A DNA stretch of 64,000 nt from Sciurus carolinensis (lineage: Eukaryota > Chordata > Mammalia > Rodentia > Sciuridae). Of this stretch, positions 1-9,570 are shown one piece after another. The notes below the pieces were generated by a model. It did no database searches. It worked only from the letters and a program-made list of their open reading frames with translations, and had not been told where the DNA came from. The translations under genes were made by a program, and so were the position numbers. The stretch covers positions 13,922,001-13,986,000 of the forward strand of contig NC_062226.1 of NCBI RefSeq assembly GCF_902686445.1, given 5' to 3'. The stretch's first letter is position 1; each line of letters begins with the position of its first letter.

Positions 1-1708
1 AGGAGCAGGTGCTGGGATGGCGGTGGATACCGCTGCCACCATTCAAATGACCAAAATCCAGAATGCTGACACCACCACAGGCAGGGGAGGTCACGGGCCC
101 TGGGAGCCCCGCGTGCTGGCGGGAGCGCAGAGTGGCGCGACCTCTTTGGAGGACGGCACGATGGTTCCTTAAAAGTCTTAACGCGCTCCTACACACCATC
201 CAGCAGTCTTGCTCCTGGGTGTCTACCCAGAGAGTCGGAAGCGTGTCCCGGATGTTCGCAGCACCTTTACTTGAGACTGCTAACACTTAGAAACCAGGAA
301 GGCGTCCTGGAGCAGGCCAGTGGAGGAGCCGTGCTGCATGCAGGCAACGAAACCTTGCCCGGTACCAAGGCGCTGTCCAGCCTCGGAGGGACGTGGAAGC
401 CCAAGTGCACGTTGCTGTTGAAAGAAGCTGGTCTGAAAAGCCAGTCTCGCTCTCCGATTCCCACGGGAGGTCATTCTGGGAAAGGAAAACGACAGTAAAA
501 AGATCAGTGGCTTCCAATCAGTAGGGGAGAAAGACGAAGGAAGAGATGGAGCCCCGAGGATTTTGAGGGCAACAAAACTGTTCTGTACGATATCATCACG
601 GTGGACACATGTCCTCTACCTTCCTCAAAACCCATAGGATGCACCACACCAAGAGTGAACCCTAATGTGAACCACGGGCTTGGGTGACCGCCATGTGTTC
701 ATGCAGTTTCTTCTTTTGTGACCGGTGCCCCACTCCAGTGCAGGGTATTAATAGTGGCAAGGTGCGTGACGGGGGTCGGGGTTACGTGAGGAATCTGCAT
801 TTTCCACTCAGTTTGGCTGGGAACTTAAGACTGCTCTAAATAAGAGTCTATTGAAGATGGTTAAAGGAGGGTCAGGAGACGCTAGGTAGTCCCAGCAGGT
901 GAACAGCAGCATCTAGAGTCAGGGGAGGTGTCAAAGCCTGCAGAGCTCAGCTGGAGGGGGGAACAGGAGGGTGGGCAAGCCGGGTGGCTCTGGGTATGAG
1001 CCAGAAGGCAGTGGTTCCCAGTGGTGCTGGGGATGCTTTAAAAATGCCAGCAGCAGAGGCTTACTCCAGCAAGTGGTAAGTCCTAAGCCTCGGGACGTTT
1101 AGAGTCCCGAAGGGATTCTGACCTGCAGCCGAGCTAAAGAACTGCTTCCGTAGACGAGAGGCAGCTCAGTCCCTGTGGCATGTGCCAGGGAAGAGGGTTC
1201 GTGTCACACTTAGATGATCAGCTTCTTAGGAGAGCACGTAGCTGCTCTGTGAATACGAGTTTGGGTTGATGACTCGGGGCTTTGTTGACAGCCCCGTCTG
1301 TTCCTGCCTCTGCCTGGACCCGGAGGTTCCAGCTGTGGTTGATGAGGCTCAAGTTTCTGAGCCAAAGGACACATTTAGATACTGAGTCCAGCCTCCTGAT
1401 TAGCGCTCCTGCCCCACCTTCAGCCCCCGAGAGCCTGGTAAACTTGACTGTGGCATCGAAACACCCTGTCTGCAGGGTAGGACAGCTGATCCTAATCCTA
1501 GGACAACCCCTGAAGTCTGCCCAGAATACCAGGTGCTTCGGGGTACTGGGCTGTGCCCTACCCTAGGTGGGGTCGGTTCTGTTTCTCTGACTCCTAGTCA
1601 GTCAGGGCCAGGAGTCAGCCAGGGGCAGGGAGCCCTCCGCCCGCACGCTGGGCCTCCGAGCCCTGCTGCTGCCGAGGGGCCCGATCTCTCACTGTCCCTG
1701 CCCTGCAG
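1..1708 (+). other. TRAF1: TRAF1 last intron (3' part)
   Basis: Sequence upstream of the terminal TRAF1 exon, ending in a pyrimidine-rich tract and the acceptor AG at 1707-1708. I looked for the preceding TRAF-domain exons and did not find them, so this is read as intron. It holds a MER5-like relic (about 1009-1146) and no other recognised feature. The short open frames here have no family resemblance. Confidence 0.7.
1009..1146. mobile_element. MER5-like DNA transposon relic (hAT-Charlie type)
   Basis: The left end reads like the MER5 terminus (AGTGGTTCCCAG), followed by the family's GGGGATGCTTTAAAAATGCC-type block. The right half has GATTCTGACCTGCAGCC followed by AAGAACTGCTTC. It is strongly diverged and non-coding. 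Confidence 0.5.
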
Positions 1709-1927
1709 GTCACCTTCATGCTGCTGGACCAGAACAACCGTGAGCACGCCATTGACGCCTTCCGGCCCGACCTGAGCTCGGCATCTTTCCAGCGGCCGCA
1801 GAGTGAAACCAACGTGGCCAGCGGCTGCCCGCTCTTCTTCCCCCTCAGCAGGCTGCATTCGCCCAAGCACGCCTACGTGAAGGACGACACCATGTTCCTC
1901 AAGTGCATCGTGGAGACCAGTGCTTAG
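1709..1927 (+). CDS. TRAF1: TRAF1 terminal coding exon (C-terminal end of the MATH/TRAF-C domain)
   Basis: This exon encodes the last 72 residues of TNF receptor-associated factor 1. TRAF1 is a cytoplasmic adaptor that joins TRAF2-containing complexes on TNF-receptor family members and modulates NF-kB and JNK signalling. The exon follows a good acceptor (CCCTGCAG) and opens in phase 0 with VTFMLLDQNN, then DAFRPDLSSASFQRP and KDDTMFLKCIVETSA before TAG at 1925-1927. These are the closing strands of the MATH fold, which binds receptor tails as a trimer, and they match the human TRAF1 C-terminus I remember almost residue for residue. The RING-lacking N-terminus, zinc finger, coiled coil and earlier MATH exons lie outside the window to the left. 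The frame is intact. Other TRAFs are less likely because the final residues are TRAF1-specific. Confidence 0.96.
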   Translation, partial: VTFMLLDQNNREHAIDAFRPDLSSASFQRPQSETNVASGCPLFFPLSRLHSPKHAYVKDDTMFLKCIVETSA

Positions 1928-2925
1928 GGCAGGAGGGGCCCCTGCAGGAGGACCAGCCGAGACTGGGGGACCTGGCGAGATGACTGCGGTTGTCCTGCTC
2001 TTGATACCCATGGCCCCAGGACACAGGATGGGTCAAGACTGCCGTGATCTGTGCAGGACCAGCAGGTTCGCTGTGAGCGTGTGCCCTTGGGCTGGGCCCA
2101 GAAAGGCAGAGGACTGAGGGAGGCAGGCGGGGTCACTCCCCTCCATACAGACCCTGCAACTCTGGGAGCCCCGGAGCTGCCCCACCCTGAATGTTGAGGC
2201 CAACTTCGGTTGAGATGGGGGACCCAGCCTGAGGGGTGCCCAGGGAGCCTGAGCCGTGGGGCCCGAGCACAGGCGCTCTCGGGACGGGGCCGATGGAGAT
2301 CTGGTAGCATGCTCCCTCCCTGCTCGGGCAGAACCAGGACCGGGGGAAGGGGCAGGCGCCCGTGTGAGTTCAGTCTATCCAGATCTGGACCGAGTCCCCT
2401 GTCACCAGAGGTGAACAAGCAAACCCAGAGGACCACGCCAGGGGAAAGGGCTCAACCTGGAGGTTGCACGTGGGGACCTTTAATGTTTCTCATAGCCAAG
2501 GAAGTCTCAGTTCCACACCTGCTGGCCACAGGTGGGAACATTCAGAAGCCTTAGGTCCCTCCCTCACCTTCAGTGCCACCAGGCGAGCTCAGCTGGCCCA
2601 CACCTCCCTGGGGCCTGGAAGCTCAGTTTCCCCTGTGAGCAGACATGGTCCCTGTGTCCAGTGTCTCCACCAGCCAGACGCCCCTCCCTTTATCCAGGTA
2701 AGACCAGGTCACCGCAGGTTCCCAGGAGAAGGGAGGAGATGGAGACCCACTTTCCACTTCCCCTGCCTGGGGGCCCCAACTGTGGTGCTTTCCAGAATCC
2801 TGCGTCCACTTAACTGTCCAAGTTGTTCACTTCTCTGGGTTGACTCATCAGGACCTCTGGGCCGCCAGGCAGAGGTTGTCCTTTCAAATGTGTATAAATA
2901 TGTATTTTAAATATGTATAGAACCA
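1928..2925 (+). other. TRAF1: TRAF1 3' UTR (end inferred)
   Basis: Non-coding sequence directly after the TRAF1 stop. It becomes AT-rich at 2880-2925, with TATAAATATG and TTTTAAATATG motifs, which resembles a cleavage region with non-canonical poly(A) hexamers. I see no AATAAA there, so the right boundary is a guess. The length of about 1 kb suits the known TRAF1 mRNA. Confidence 0.5.
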
Positions 2926-4159
2926 AAGAATGTTCTTCAAATCTCTCTTGAAGTTTTCATGCAGTACCCAGGCGCGGTTGTCCCAAGCCACACTTGAGAA
3001 GGCCATTGCTGCGCTGGCCGTGGAGTGGCCAGTGCTTCAGGTGGCGCCAGAGGCCACAGCGCCCAGGCACGTTCTCTCTTGGCCTTGGCCTTCTCCTTTC
3101 TGTAATGCGGAGATCCACCCCAGCCTGCCTCCCATGGTGGGTTCTGTGACCCTCAAGAGAGATGACACACAGGAGATCCTAGAGAGAGAAAAGGTCCCAC
3201 ACAGCTTCCTGCATGTCACAGCGGGTTGGTGGCCCTTGCTTATCTTCTGGCCTTGGAGGCCTCACTCAGCTTCCCAGGGACCCTGAGACTTCCTGTGCCA
3301 CTCAGCATGTCAGCTCAGGTCCTGACCCCTCACCCTCCCGCCTCCCCGACTGCTGGCTCTTCTCCACTTGCTGGGGCTGCAGTTGACTTCACTCCTCAGA
3401 GCTCTGGGTTCTCATCTGTAGAATGGGTCAGTAGCCTGCCTGTTCTCCAGTGTGGCTCAAAACCTGGGGTCCCCTTGTGCCTCAGCCGCTTCATTCGAAG
3501 TTGGGGGCCTCTGCCCATCAGCTCAGAGGGTTTCCAGGAGACCCCACTGTGATAAAGTGCCCCGGCCTCCTGTGCCCAGGGGCATGTGTGACAAGACACA
3601 AACAGGCCAGGCTTCTTTTTCCCGCTGCCAGTCAGGGAGACTGATTTGCTTCTGGCTGACAGATCTGACAGCACAGGTCTGGCCCCGCAGCCCGAGCTGG
3701 GTCCTAGCACATGACATCTTCACCCCTGCTCAGGCCTTTTGACGCCGAAGCCAGGGCTGAAAAGATCACTGTTTGCAGACGGCACAGAAGGGAAGGATGT
3801 GCCTGGGGTCACGTGACCAGTTCCTGCTCTGGTGGTCCTGACTCGGGTCTCCTGGAGTGTCTCTGTCCTGTCCCCGGGTCAGGGTGGGGCTCACCTGGGG
3901 GGACCAGGGAGAGGATTTGCCTCATGGTTGTGGAGGAGACAGGGATCCAGAAGCTCAGGAGCAGGGGACTGCTCACAGCCTGCACCTGGGGCTGTGACCC
4001 ACGCTCTGCTTTCAACTGCTAAGCAGCAATCAGGACCCTCCCGTCTACCGAGCTTGGAAGCAGAGGCCCCCAAGTAGAAAGGTGGTTTCTACTTCTACCA
4101 TGTGGTGAGAATCCTGACCTCACAGTGCTGAGGACGCCAGGTGGCAGTGCTGGCTCAGA
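2926..4159. other. Intergenic, no recognised feature
   Basis: Single-copy-looking DNA with no conserved coding frame, tandem repeat or interspersed element that I recognise. The frames of about 100 codons here lack family motifs. Confidence 0.5.
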
Positions 4160-4518
4160 CCGCCATGGGGTACTTAGCTGAGTGCCAGACTCAAACCACT
4201 ATGGGGTGGTGCTTAGCTGAGTGCCAGACTCAAAACACTATGGGGTGCTTTAGCTGAGTGTCAGACTCAAATTGCCATGGGGTGATTAGCTAAGTGCCAG
4301 ACTGAAACCACCATGGGGTGCTTAGCTAAGTGCCAGACTCAAATTGCCATGGGGTGGTGCTTAGCTGAGTGCCAGACTCAAATTGCCATGGGGTGCTTAG
4401 CTGAGTGCCAGACTCAAATTGCCATGGGGTGCTTAGCTGAGTGCCAGCTCAAATTGCCAGGGGGTGCTTAGCTGAGTGCCAGACTCAAACCACCATGGGG
4501 TGCTTAGCTGAGTGCCAG
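4160..4518. repeat. Minisatellite, unit about 36 bp, about 10 copies
   Basis: The unit is roughly CATGGGGTGCTTAGCTGAG followed by TGCCAGACTCAAATTGC, repeated about ten times head to tail. Variants differ at a few places: AGCTGA or AGCTAA, GGTGCTT or GGTGGTGCTT, and AAATTGC or AAACCAC. The last copy ends near 4518 and decays into GCTGAGTGCC. It does not encode a consistent peptide. Confidence 0.93.
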
Positions 4519-4859
4519 GCGCTGACTGACGCTGAGTGCCCTGAGGGCTGTCTCCACACCACCTGGTGAAACTTCCATGGAAACTGCAGCAGGCCACATG
4601 CTCACTCTGGCCTCTGCATCACAGAGAAGGACGCCCAGCCACCAAGCCTCCCATGGAGGCCACACTCACCCAAGGGCCAGGAGCCAGGACCTGAACCACA
4701 TTCAGTCTATGCCAGGTTCAAAGCCAAGTCCAGTGATGTGCTCAGTGTTCAGAAGCAGCCTAGTGTTGTGGGGAAGGTATAAGAACACAGCTCTGGCTAC
4801 AGATCAACTTTTAGTTCTGTACAGACTACAAATTTTTTTAAACAGCAACTAGCCATAAG

Positions 4860-5045
4860 GAAATGATGATAGCTATCATTGATTGGTATGGCTTGTTAGT
4901 GTCATTTAACATACTTCCCTTGCAAATACACATTTAGTACTGATAACAGACCTGGTAGGAAGGCATAGTTTTCCTCAATGTATAGATGAAAACACAAACC
5001 CAGAGAAGTCAGGTGATTTCCCCAAGGTCACACAGCCAATAGGCA
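4860..5045 (-). repeat. MIR-like SINE relic
   Basis: The right part (GATGAAAACACAAACCCAGAGA ... CCCCAAGGTCACACAGCC) matches the conserved MIR core in reverse orientation. The left part is diverged. Confidence 0.6.
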
Positions 5046-5589
5046 AGACTCTGCCTCCACAGCCAGAAACTGTGGTGTCCTCTCCGGTGATCTGGGGGAG
5101 CAGAAGTCAGGAAATGTAGCATGCCTTCTGGACTAGCTACAAGTCTCTCTTCTCTAGGATCCCTCCCCAGGGGAGTTGTAACCTGGTTACTTGGTTTGGA
5201 TTGATGCCAGCTCGGGAAAGGGTAGGATGAAGTCGGGGCAAATGCTGCCATGATCATTTGCCAGGAAATGAATCTCATTTGCCACCTCAGCATGGGGATC
5301 TTGTGTGCAAAGCACATTGACGTGGCCCAGACAGGGTTTCAGGGACCACTGCAGAGGAGCTGGATGCTACACTCACCTGGGCCCATGGTGTTCCAGGTAG
5401 GGTTCTTTCCTCTGCCCCACCCATCTCAAAGCACTGCCCCCTTGGAAACTCTGGGGTGTACCCTGCTAATGTCATTGTAACTGCCCCAGCGACCACTATT
5501 CAGGCAGGAAAGTAAGGTCCAGAGAGGGGGCAGAGGCAAGGCGGGTCACCCAGCAGTTTCGCAGTTTGACCACCCTCTCTGATGGGGAG
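5046..5589. other. Intergenic, no recognised feature
   Basis: Sequence between the MIR relic and the retroviral 5' LTR. I see no coding or repeat signature in it. Confidence 0.4.
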
Positions 5590-5954
5590 TGTTAGGGCGG
5601 TTTGAGGAGGTTGGATGGGCGCAGGGCATCAAGCAGCCTGCGCATGCCCGAAGGAGCAACCAATCAGGCGCTGACAAACGGCCCCTAAGGGTGCCTGGCA
5701 ATCACCAGATGCTCCCAGCCAATCCCGGGAGGACACAGAGGCCTCAAGCTTCCCCTCCCCCTCCCTGGGCTATAAAAACGCCACCCCACGGGGTCACGCG
5801 GGACTTCTGCCGTCCAGCACCCTGGTGGTTCGGAAACGTCCCCTGAGCTCCATCCCAATGTCCCAATAAAGGTTTTCTTTCTGACTCACATCTGGCCTGT
5901 CTGCTCTCGGGTTACCATTGTCTGGTCGGGTTACCCCCCCAGTCTGATCTTACA
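5590..5954 (+). repeat. ERV 5' LTR
   Basis: About 365 bp bounded by TG and CA. It has CCAATCA boxes (near 5660), a TATAAAA box at 5771-5777 and an AATAAA signal at 5865-5870, in the order U3-R-U5. The next bases, TTTGGTTCCC, look like a primer-binding site that starts two bases after the LTR. Its first eight bases suit tRNA-Glu-type priming, but the rest do not match it well. Confidence 0.93.
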
Positions 5955-7240
5955 TTTGGTTCCCAAACCCCGGAGGGTCCTCGGGCCTCCCGCTTCGGGC
6001 TTGAGGTCCACCCTCTCCCTCTTCCCCGGGAAGCTGCTGCACCGCTCCGGGCGACAGAAGTGGGGTAAGTTCCCTTGCGTCTCCCTTGGCCCTGCGGTTG
6101 CACTCTCCGTTTCGGAGGTCTGTCCGGACCGCTCCGTTTGGGCCCCAGTAGGCTGTGGAGATGTCCCAGCCTCCGGCTAGTCCCCCTTTTCCGTTCCGGG
6201 CCCCGTAGGCCGAGGAGACGTCCTGGCCTCCGACTCGCCCACTTTCCCGTTCCTCGGGTGATCACGACCAGAACTCAGGCCACCTCTTCCTGCTCCTGTT
6301 CGCCTCCCGCGTAGTACTGAAAGGCCACGGGAGACACCAGTCCGCCCTAGACCCCAAGACTCCTGTGGGCTGTCTGTGCCTTAGCTTCACTAATTAGGAC
6401 TCGCCCTAGACTTGGGCCGTAAGCGGCTGGTCTTTACTGACTGTGGCCTGGCTCCAGTACGTGGGAGACAACGGCTCAAAGTGGCCTCCAGAGGGAACCT
6501 CTGATTTCCAGATCCTCACTGATTTGGACAATTATTGGCCGGACAGAGAAATGGTCACAGGTGCCTTATGGTCAAGCCTTTGGGGATCTGCGCTCTCATC
6601 CCTCCCTTTGTTCTACCTGTTCTACTGCCCAGGTTCTCCTAGCCAGAGACGGTCCCAAACCCTTCCCCCACCACTTCTGTGATCTCTTCCTGTTCACAGA
6701 TCCACCTACCTGTCCTCCCACTCCTTACTCAGGCCCAACTTCCTCCTTTTCTCCTTCAGCTACAGCTCCTCCCCCTTCTTCTCCCCCGGGGCCTCCTCCA
6801 CCACCCTTGCCGCTCCTGGGCCTTGCCCGCTTGGTGCCATGTCTCTGCCTTAAAAGGGCGCCCTTCCCAGAAACCCAGCCCTGGACTTCCACCGTGCTGG
6901 GGCCCACCAAGCTCAAAATCTCTCGCCAACCCTCTACCTCTACTACTACTTGCTGACCTCTCTCAGGTATCTAGTTCAACCTACAGGTTCTACATCCAAG
7001 GAACATGGGAGCAGGATGGCACCACCCACTGCCAGTGTGTGGGTCAAGGTGATTGCCCTCCTACTAGCTGCCATTGGCAGTCACCCTTCTCATCACTGGA
7101 TTCAGCCAAGTCCCAACTTCATCCACGTGCGCTGCTATGCTATGCTTCCTATCGGACCAGACTGAGAACTTTTGTGAACAGTGGCCCAGGACCTATGGCA
7201 GATGCCCCTAGGGTTCTTGTACAAAACTCGTCCTAGATGA
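5955..7240 (+). pseudogene. Retroviral leader and gag remnant
   Basis: After a GC-rich leader (5955-6440), the stretch at about 6443-6560 reads like a gammaretroviral matrix protein with a tryptophan-proline-rich start. It continues after a frame change at about 6561-6640 and then runs into a proline-rich segment (about 6700-6840) of the type between matrix and capsid. Several frame changes and stops break it, and the capsid is not clearly recognisable. Nothing functional is expected. The assignment to gag rests on motif order and position only. Confidence 0.65.
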
Positions 7241-7329
7241 GCCTTGCCATGAGGACTGGCACATACCAAATTAATGATTAAGGACCCCTGGGGTCCAAAA
7301 CGGCTTCTGGTGTTGGTGGTAAACTTGAT

Positions 7330-8485
7330 TCTTGGGGGTGGGCCAAGCTCCCCTCAGCTTCAGTCAGAATCTGGAGAGCTTATATACAGGTGCTTCCTCA
7401 GATTCATATAACCATACAGGAACAAGAGAAGGAGCTCAGCACCAACCGGACGCAGCTACCCATCCCGAAGCCGACCCTTGCTCCTGGCTCGCCCTGGTAC
7501 CCAGGGCCTTCAGCTTCTCAACCTGTCCGAATCAGGGACATCTTAGGCTGCTTTCTCCATGCAGGTTTGGACCAAACCCCCCAACAGCTGTTCCTATTAA
7601 TACCCCCCTCAATACTTCTTCCACACTCCAAAAGACCCCCCTTTCCACTTTTGGAGGGGGTCCCCCTTTTCCACAGCTCTTCGGAGAACTTTTCTTACTG
7701 TTTCGCTTCCTCTACTTCGATACCTTGCAGCCAAACCATTCAGGTCTCTTCTTCGATGTTTGCTCCCCCAGGATTCTTCTCTTGGTGCCATGACACCCTG
7801 ACAAAAAATTTCAAGTTCCAGTATGCCCTCCACCTTGTGTTCCCTCTACTTTAGTTCCCCAGCTGACTGTACAGTGAAGCCGAACTGGCCTGGCTTGCTC
7901 AAACCCCCCTTCCTACCAGTGGTGGTCGGACTCTCCATAACCTCTTCCCTCACCACTTCCAGGTTGGGGTCAGGGGAACTTGGTTATGTGGTCACTGCCA
8001 CCCAGAAGCTAGAACAGCAACTCCAAAAGGCAGGAGAGGCATCTGCTGCCTCCCTGGCCTCATTACAAAGACAAATAATTTCTGTTGCCCACATTGCCTT
8101 ACAGAACCGTGGAGCACTAGATCTCCTGACGGCAGACAAAGGGGGAACATGCCTCCTTCTAAGACAAGAATATTGTTAATAAATCAGTGAAACCAATCTG
8201 GTGGAGAACAATGTGGAAACCCTCAGATGGCTGGGTGAAAGACTTCAACAGCAGCAATTGGGTGGTCCCTGGCCAGGATGGCTAAACTCCACTCTTGCCA
8301 CCTGGCTAGCCCCCATCCTCACTCCCATATAGTGGTGAGACTCCTAGGAATGATCGCTCCATGTCTCCTCAGGTTTGCCCACAACTGCGAAGTTGCTGGA
8401 GCCACTGTCAACCAGATGCTCCTACACTCCTACAGCCGCCTCCCCACTGACCCTACTTCCAAGCCCTTTCCCCACAACACCCCCT
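7330..8485 (+). pseudogene. Retroviral env remnant (SU fragment and TM subunit)
   Basis: The frame at 7823-8179 resembles the ectodomain of a class I retroviral transmembrane subunit. It has a heptad-repeat coiled coil, then the conserved segment just before the disulfide loop, and ends at a premature TAA (8177-8179). The rest of TM, including a hydrophobic anchor-like stretch around 8290-8375, continues only in a shifted frame. Upstream, 7330-7822 is proline-rich and could be decayed SU. The gene cannot make a full Env. Confidence 0.75.
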
Positions 8486-8543
8486 AATAAGCAGAAAGTA
8501 GCCAGATGGACTCTGGAGCCCTATATCATCAAAAAGGTTGGAA

Positions 8544-8899
8544 TGTTAGGGCGGTTCCAGGCGGCTGGATGGGGGCAGGGCATCAAGTAGCCTGCGCATG
8601 CCCGAAGGAGCAGCCAATCAGGTGCTGACAGCTGGCCCCTAAGGGTGCCTGGCAATCACCTGACACTCCCACCCAATCCCAAGAGGACAGAGTCCTCAAT
8701 CTCGCACTCCCCTACCCTGGGTTATAAAAATGCCACCCCATCAGGGTCACCCTGACTTCTCCAGTCCAGCACCCTGGTAGACTGGCGAACCTCACCTGAG
8801 AGCCATCCCAGTAGTTTTTTCCTTTTGATTCACATCTGGCGTGTCTGTCCTCAGGTTGCCATTGTCTGATCCAGTTACCCCACCCAGTCTGATCTTACA
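8544..8899 (+). repeat. ERV 3' LTR, poly(A) hexamer lost
   Basis: A diverged copy of the 5' LTR with TATAAAA at 8723-8729 and the same TG and CA ends. Where the 5' LTR has CCCAATAAAGG, this copy reads CCAGTAGTTTTTTCC, so the AATAAA signal is missing. Confidence 0.92.
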
Positions 8900-9186
8900 G
8901 GAAGGAGGCCTGCAGAGCCTGTATCCCACTCTGGAATGGGTCCATTCTTCCAGCATCAGGAACTCTAATCCCTTTGTACAGATGAAAGAAGGAGCTCAAA
9001 GGAAAGAAGGGACCTGCTTAGGGGCATCCTGTTGCCAAGAGGAAGAGCCCTGCTAGGGCCTGGTCTTCTGACCCAGTTCACAGTTCCTCCCAATGCACTT
9101 AGTAACAACACCGTATTCAAGTTCCTCTCTATGATTTCCTTCTACATTCCCACCTCCAAGTGCAGCTCCATCTGTGATGTCCCAGG

Positions 9187-9570
9187 GTATTTTAGTTAGT
9201 TTATTGCCACTGTGATCAAAAGACCTGACCAAAACAATTAGAGGAGCAAAAGTTTGTGGGCTCATGATCTCAGAGGTCTCAGTCCATAGACAGTCAGCCC
9301 GTTACTCTAGGCCTGGGTGAGGCAGAGCATGATAGGAAGGACTGTGGTGGAGGACAGCAGCTCAGGACGTGGCACCAGAAAGCAGAGAGAGACTACTGTG
9401 CTCACCAGGGACAAAATATATACCCCAAAGTCACGCCCCCAATGACCCACCTCCTCCAGCCACACTCTACCCACCTACCGTGACCACCCATTAACCCATT
9501 CAAGTGGTTTAACACACTTGAATTAAGGTTAAGGCTCTCAGATCCCAATAATTTCACCTCGGAGTGTCTT
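9187..9570 (-). mobile_element. MaLR/ERVL-type LTR-like repeat
   Basis: The reverse complement shares long blocks with the element at 53141-53535, for example CTTTGGGGTATATATTTTGTCC and a GGTCTTTTGATCAC end. It is non-coding. The family name is not certain. Confidence 0.6.

Larger units (their letters stand above)
5590..8899 (+). mobile_element. Endogenous retrovirus, class I (gamma-like), two LTRs with a short internal region lacking pol
   Basis: Two related LTRs (5590-5954 and 8544-8899) in direct orientation, each beginning TGTTAGG and ending CTTACA, bracket about 2.6 kb. A provirus of this kind is normally 7-9 kb. Gag-like sequence follows the 5' LTR, and an Env transmembrane-like segment precedes the 3' LTR. 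I could not see any protease, reverse transcriptase or integrase remnant between them. The flanking 4-mers are GGAG on the left and GGAA on the right, consistent with a 4-bp target duplication with one change. Every reading frame is interrupted, so this is a dead old insertion in the TRAF1-PHF19 interval. Confidence 0.92.

Noticed and set aside
4160..4518. Regularly spaced repeats as a CRISPR-like array
   Set aside because: Units are directly contiguous with no unique spacers and the setting is a mammalian chromosome. It is a minisatellite.
7330..8485. Captured, syncytin-like env gene
   Set aside because: A premature stop inside TM, shifted frames and a decayed SU region rule out an intact envelope gene.
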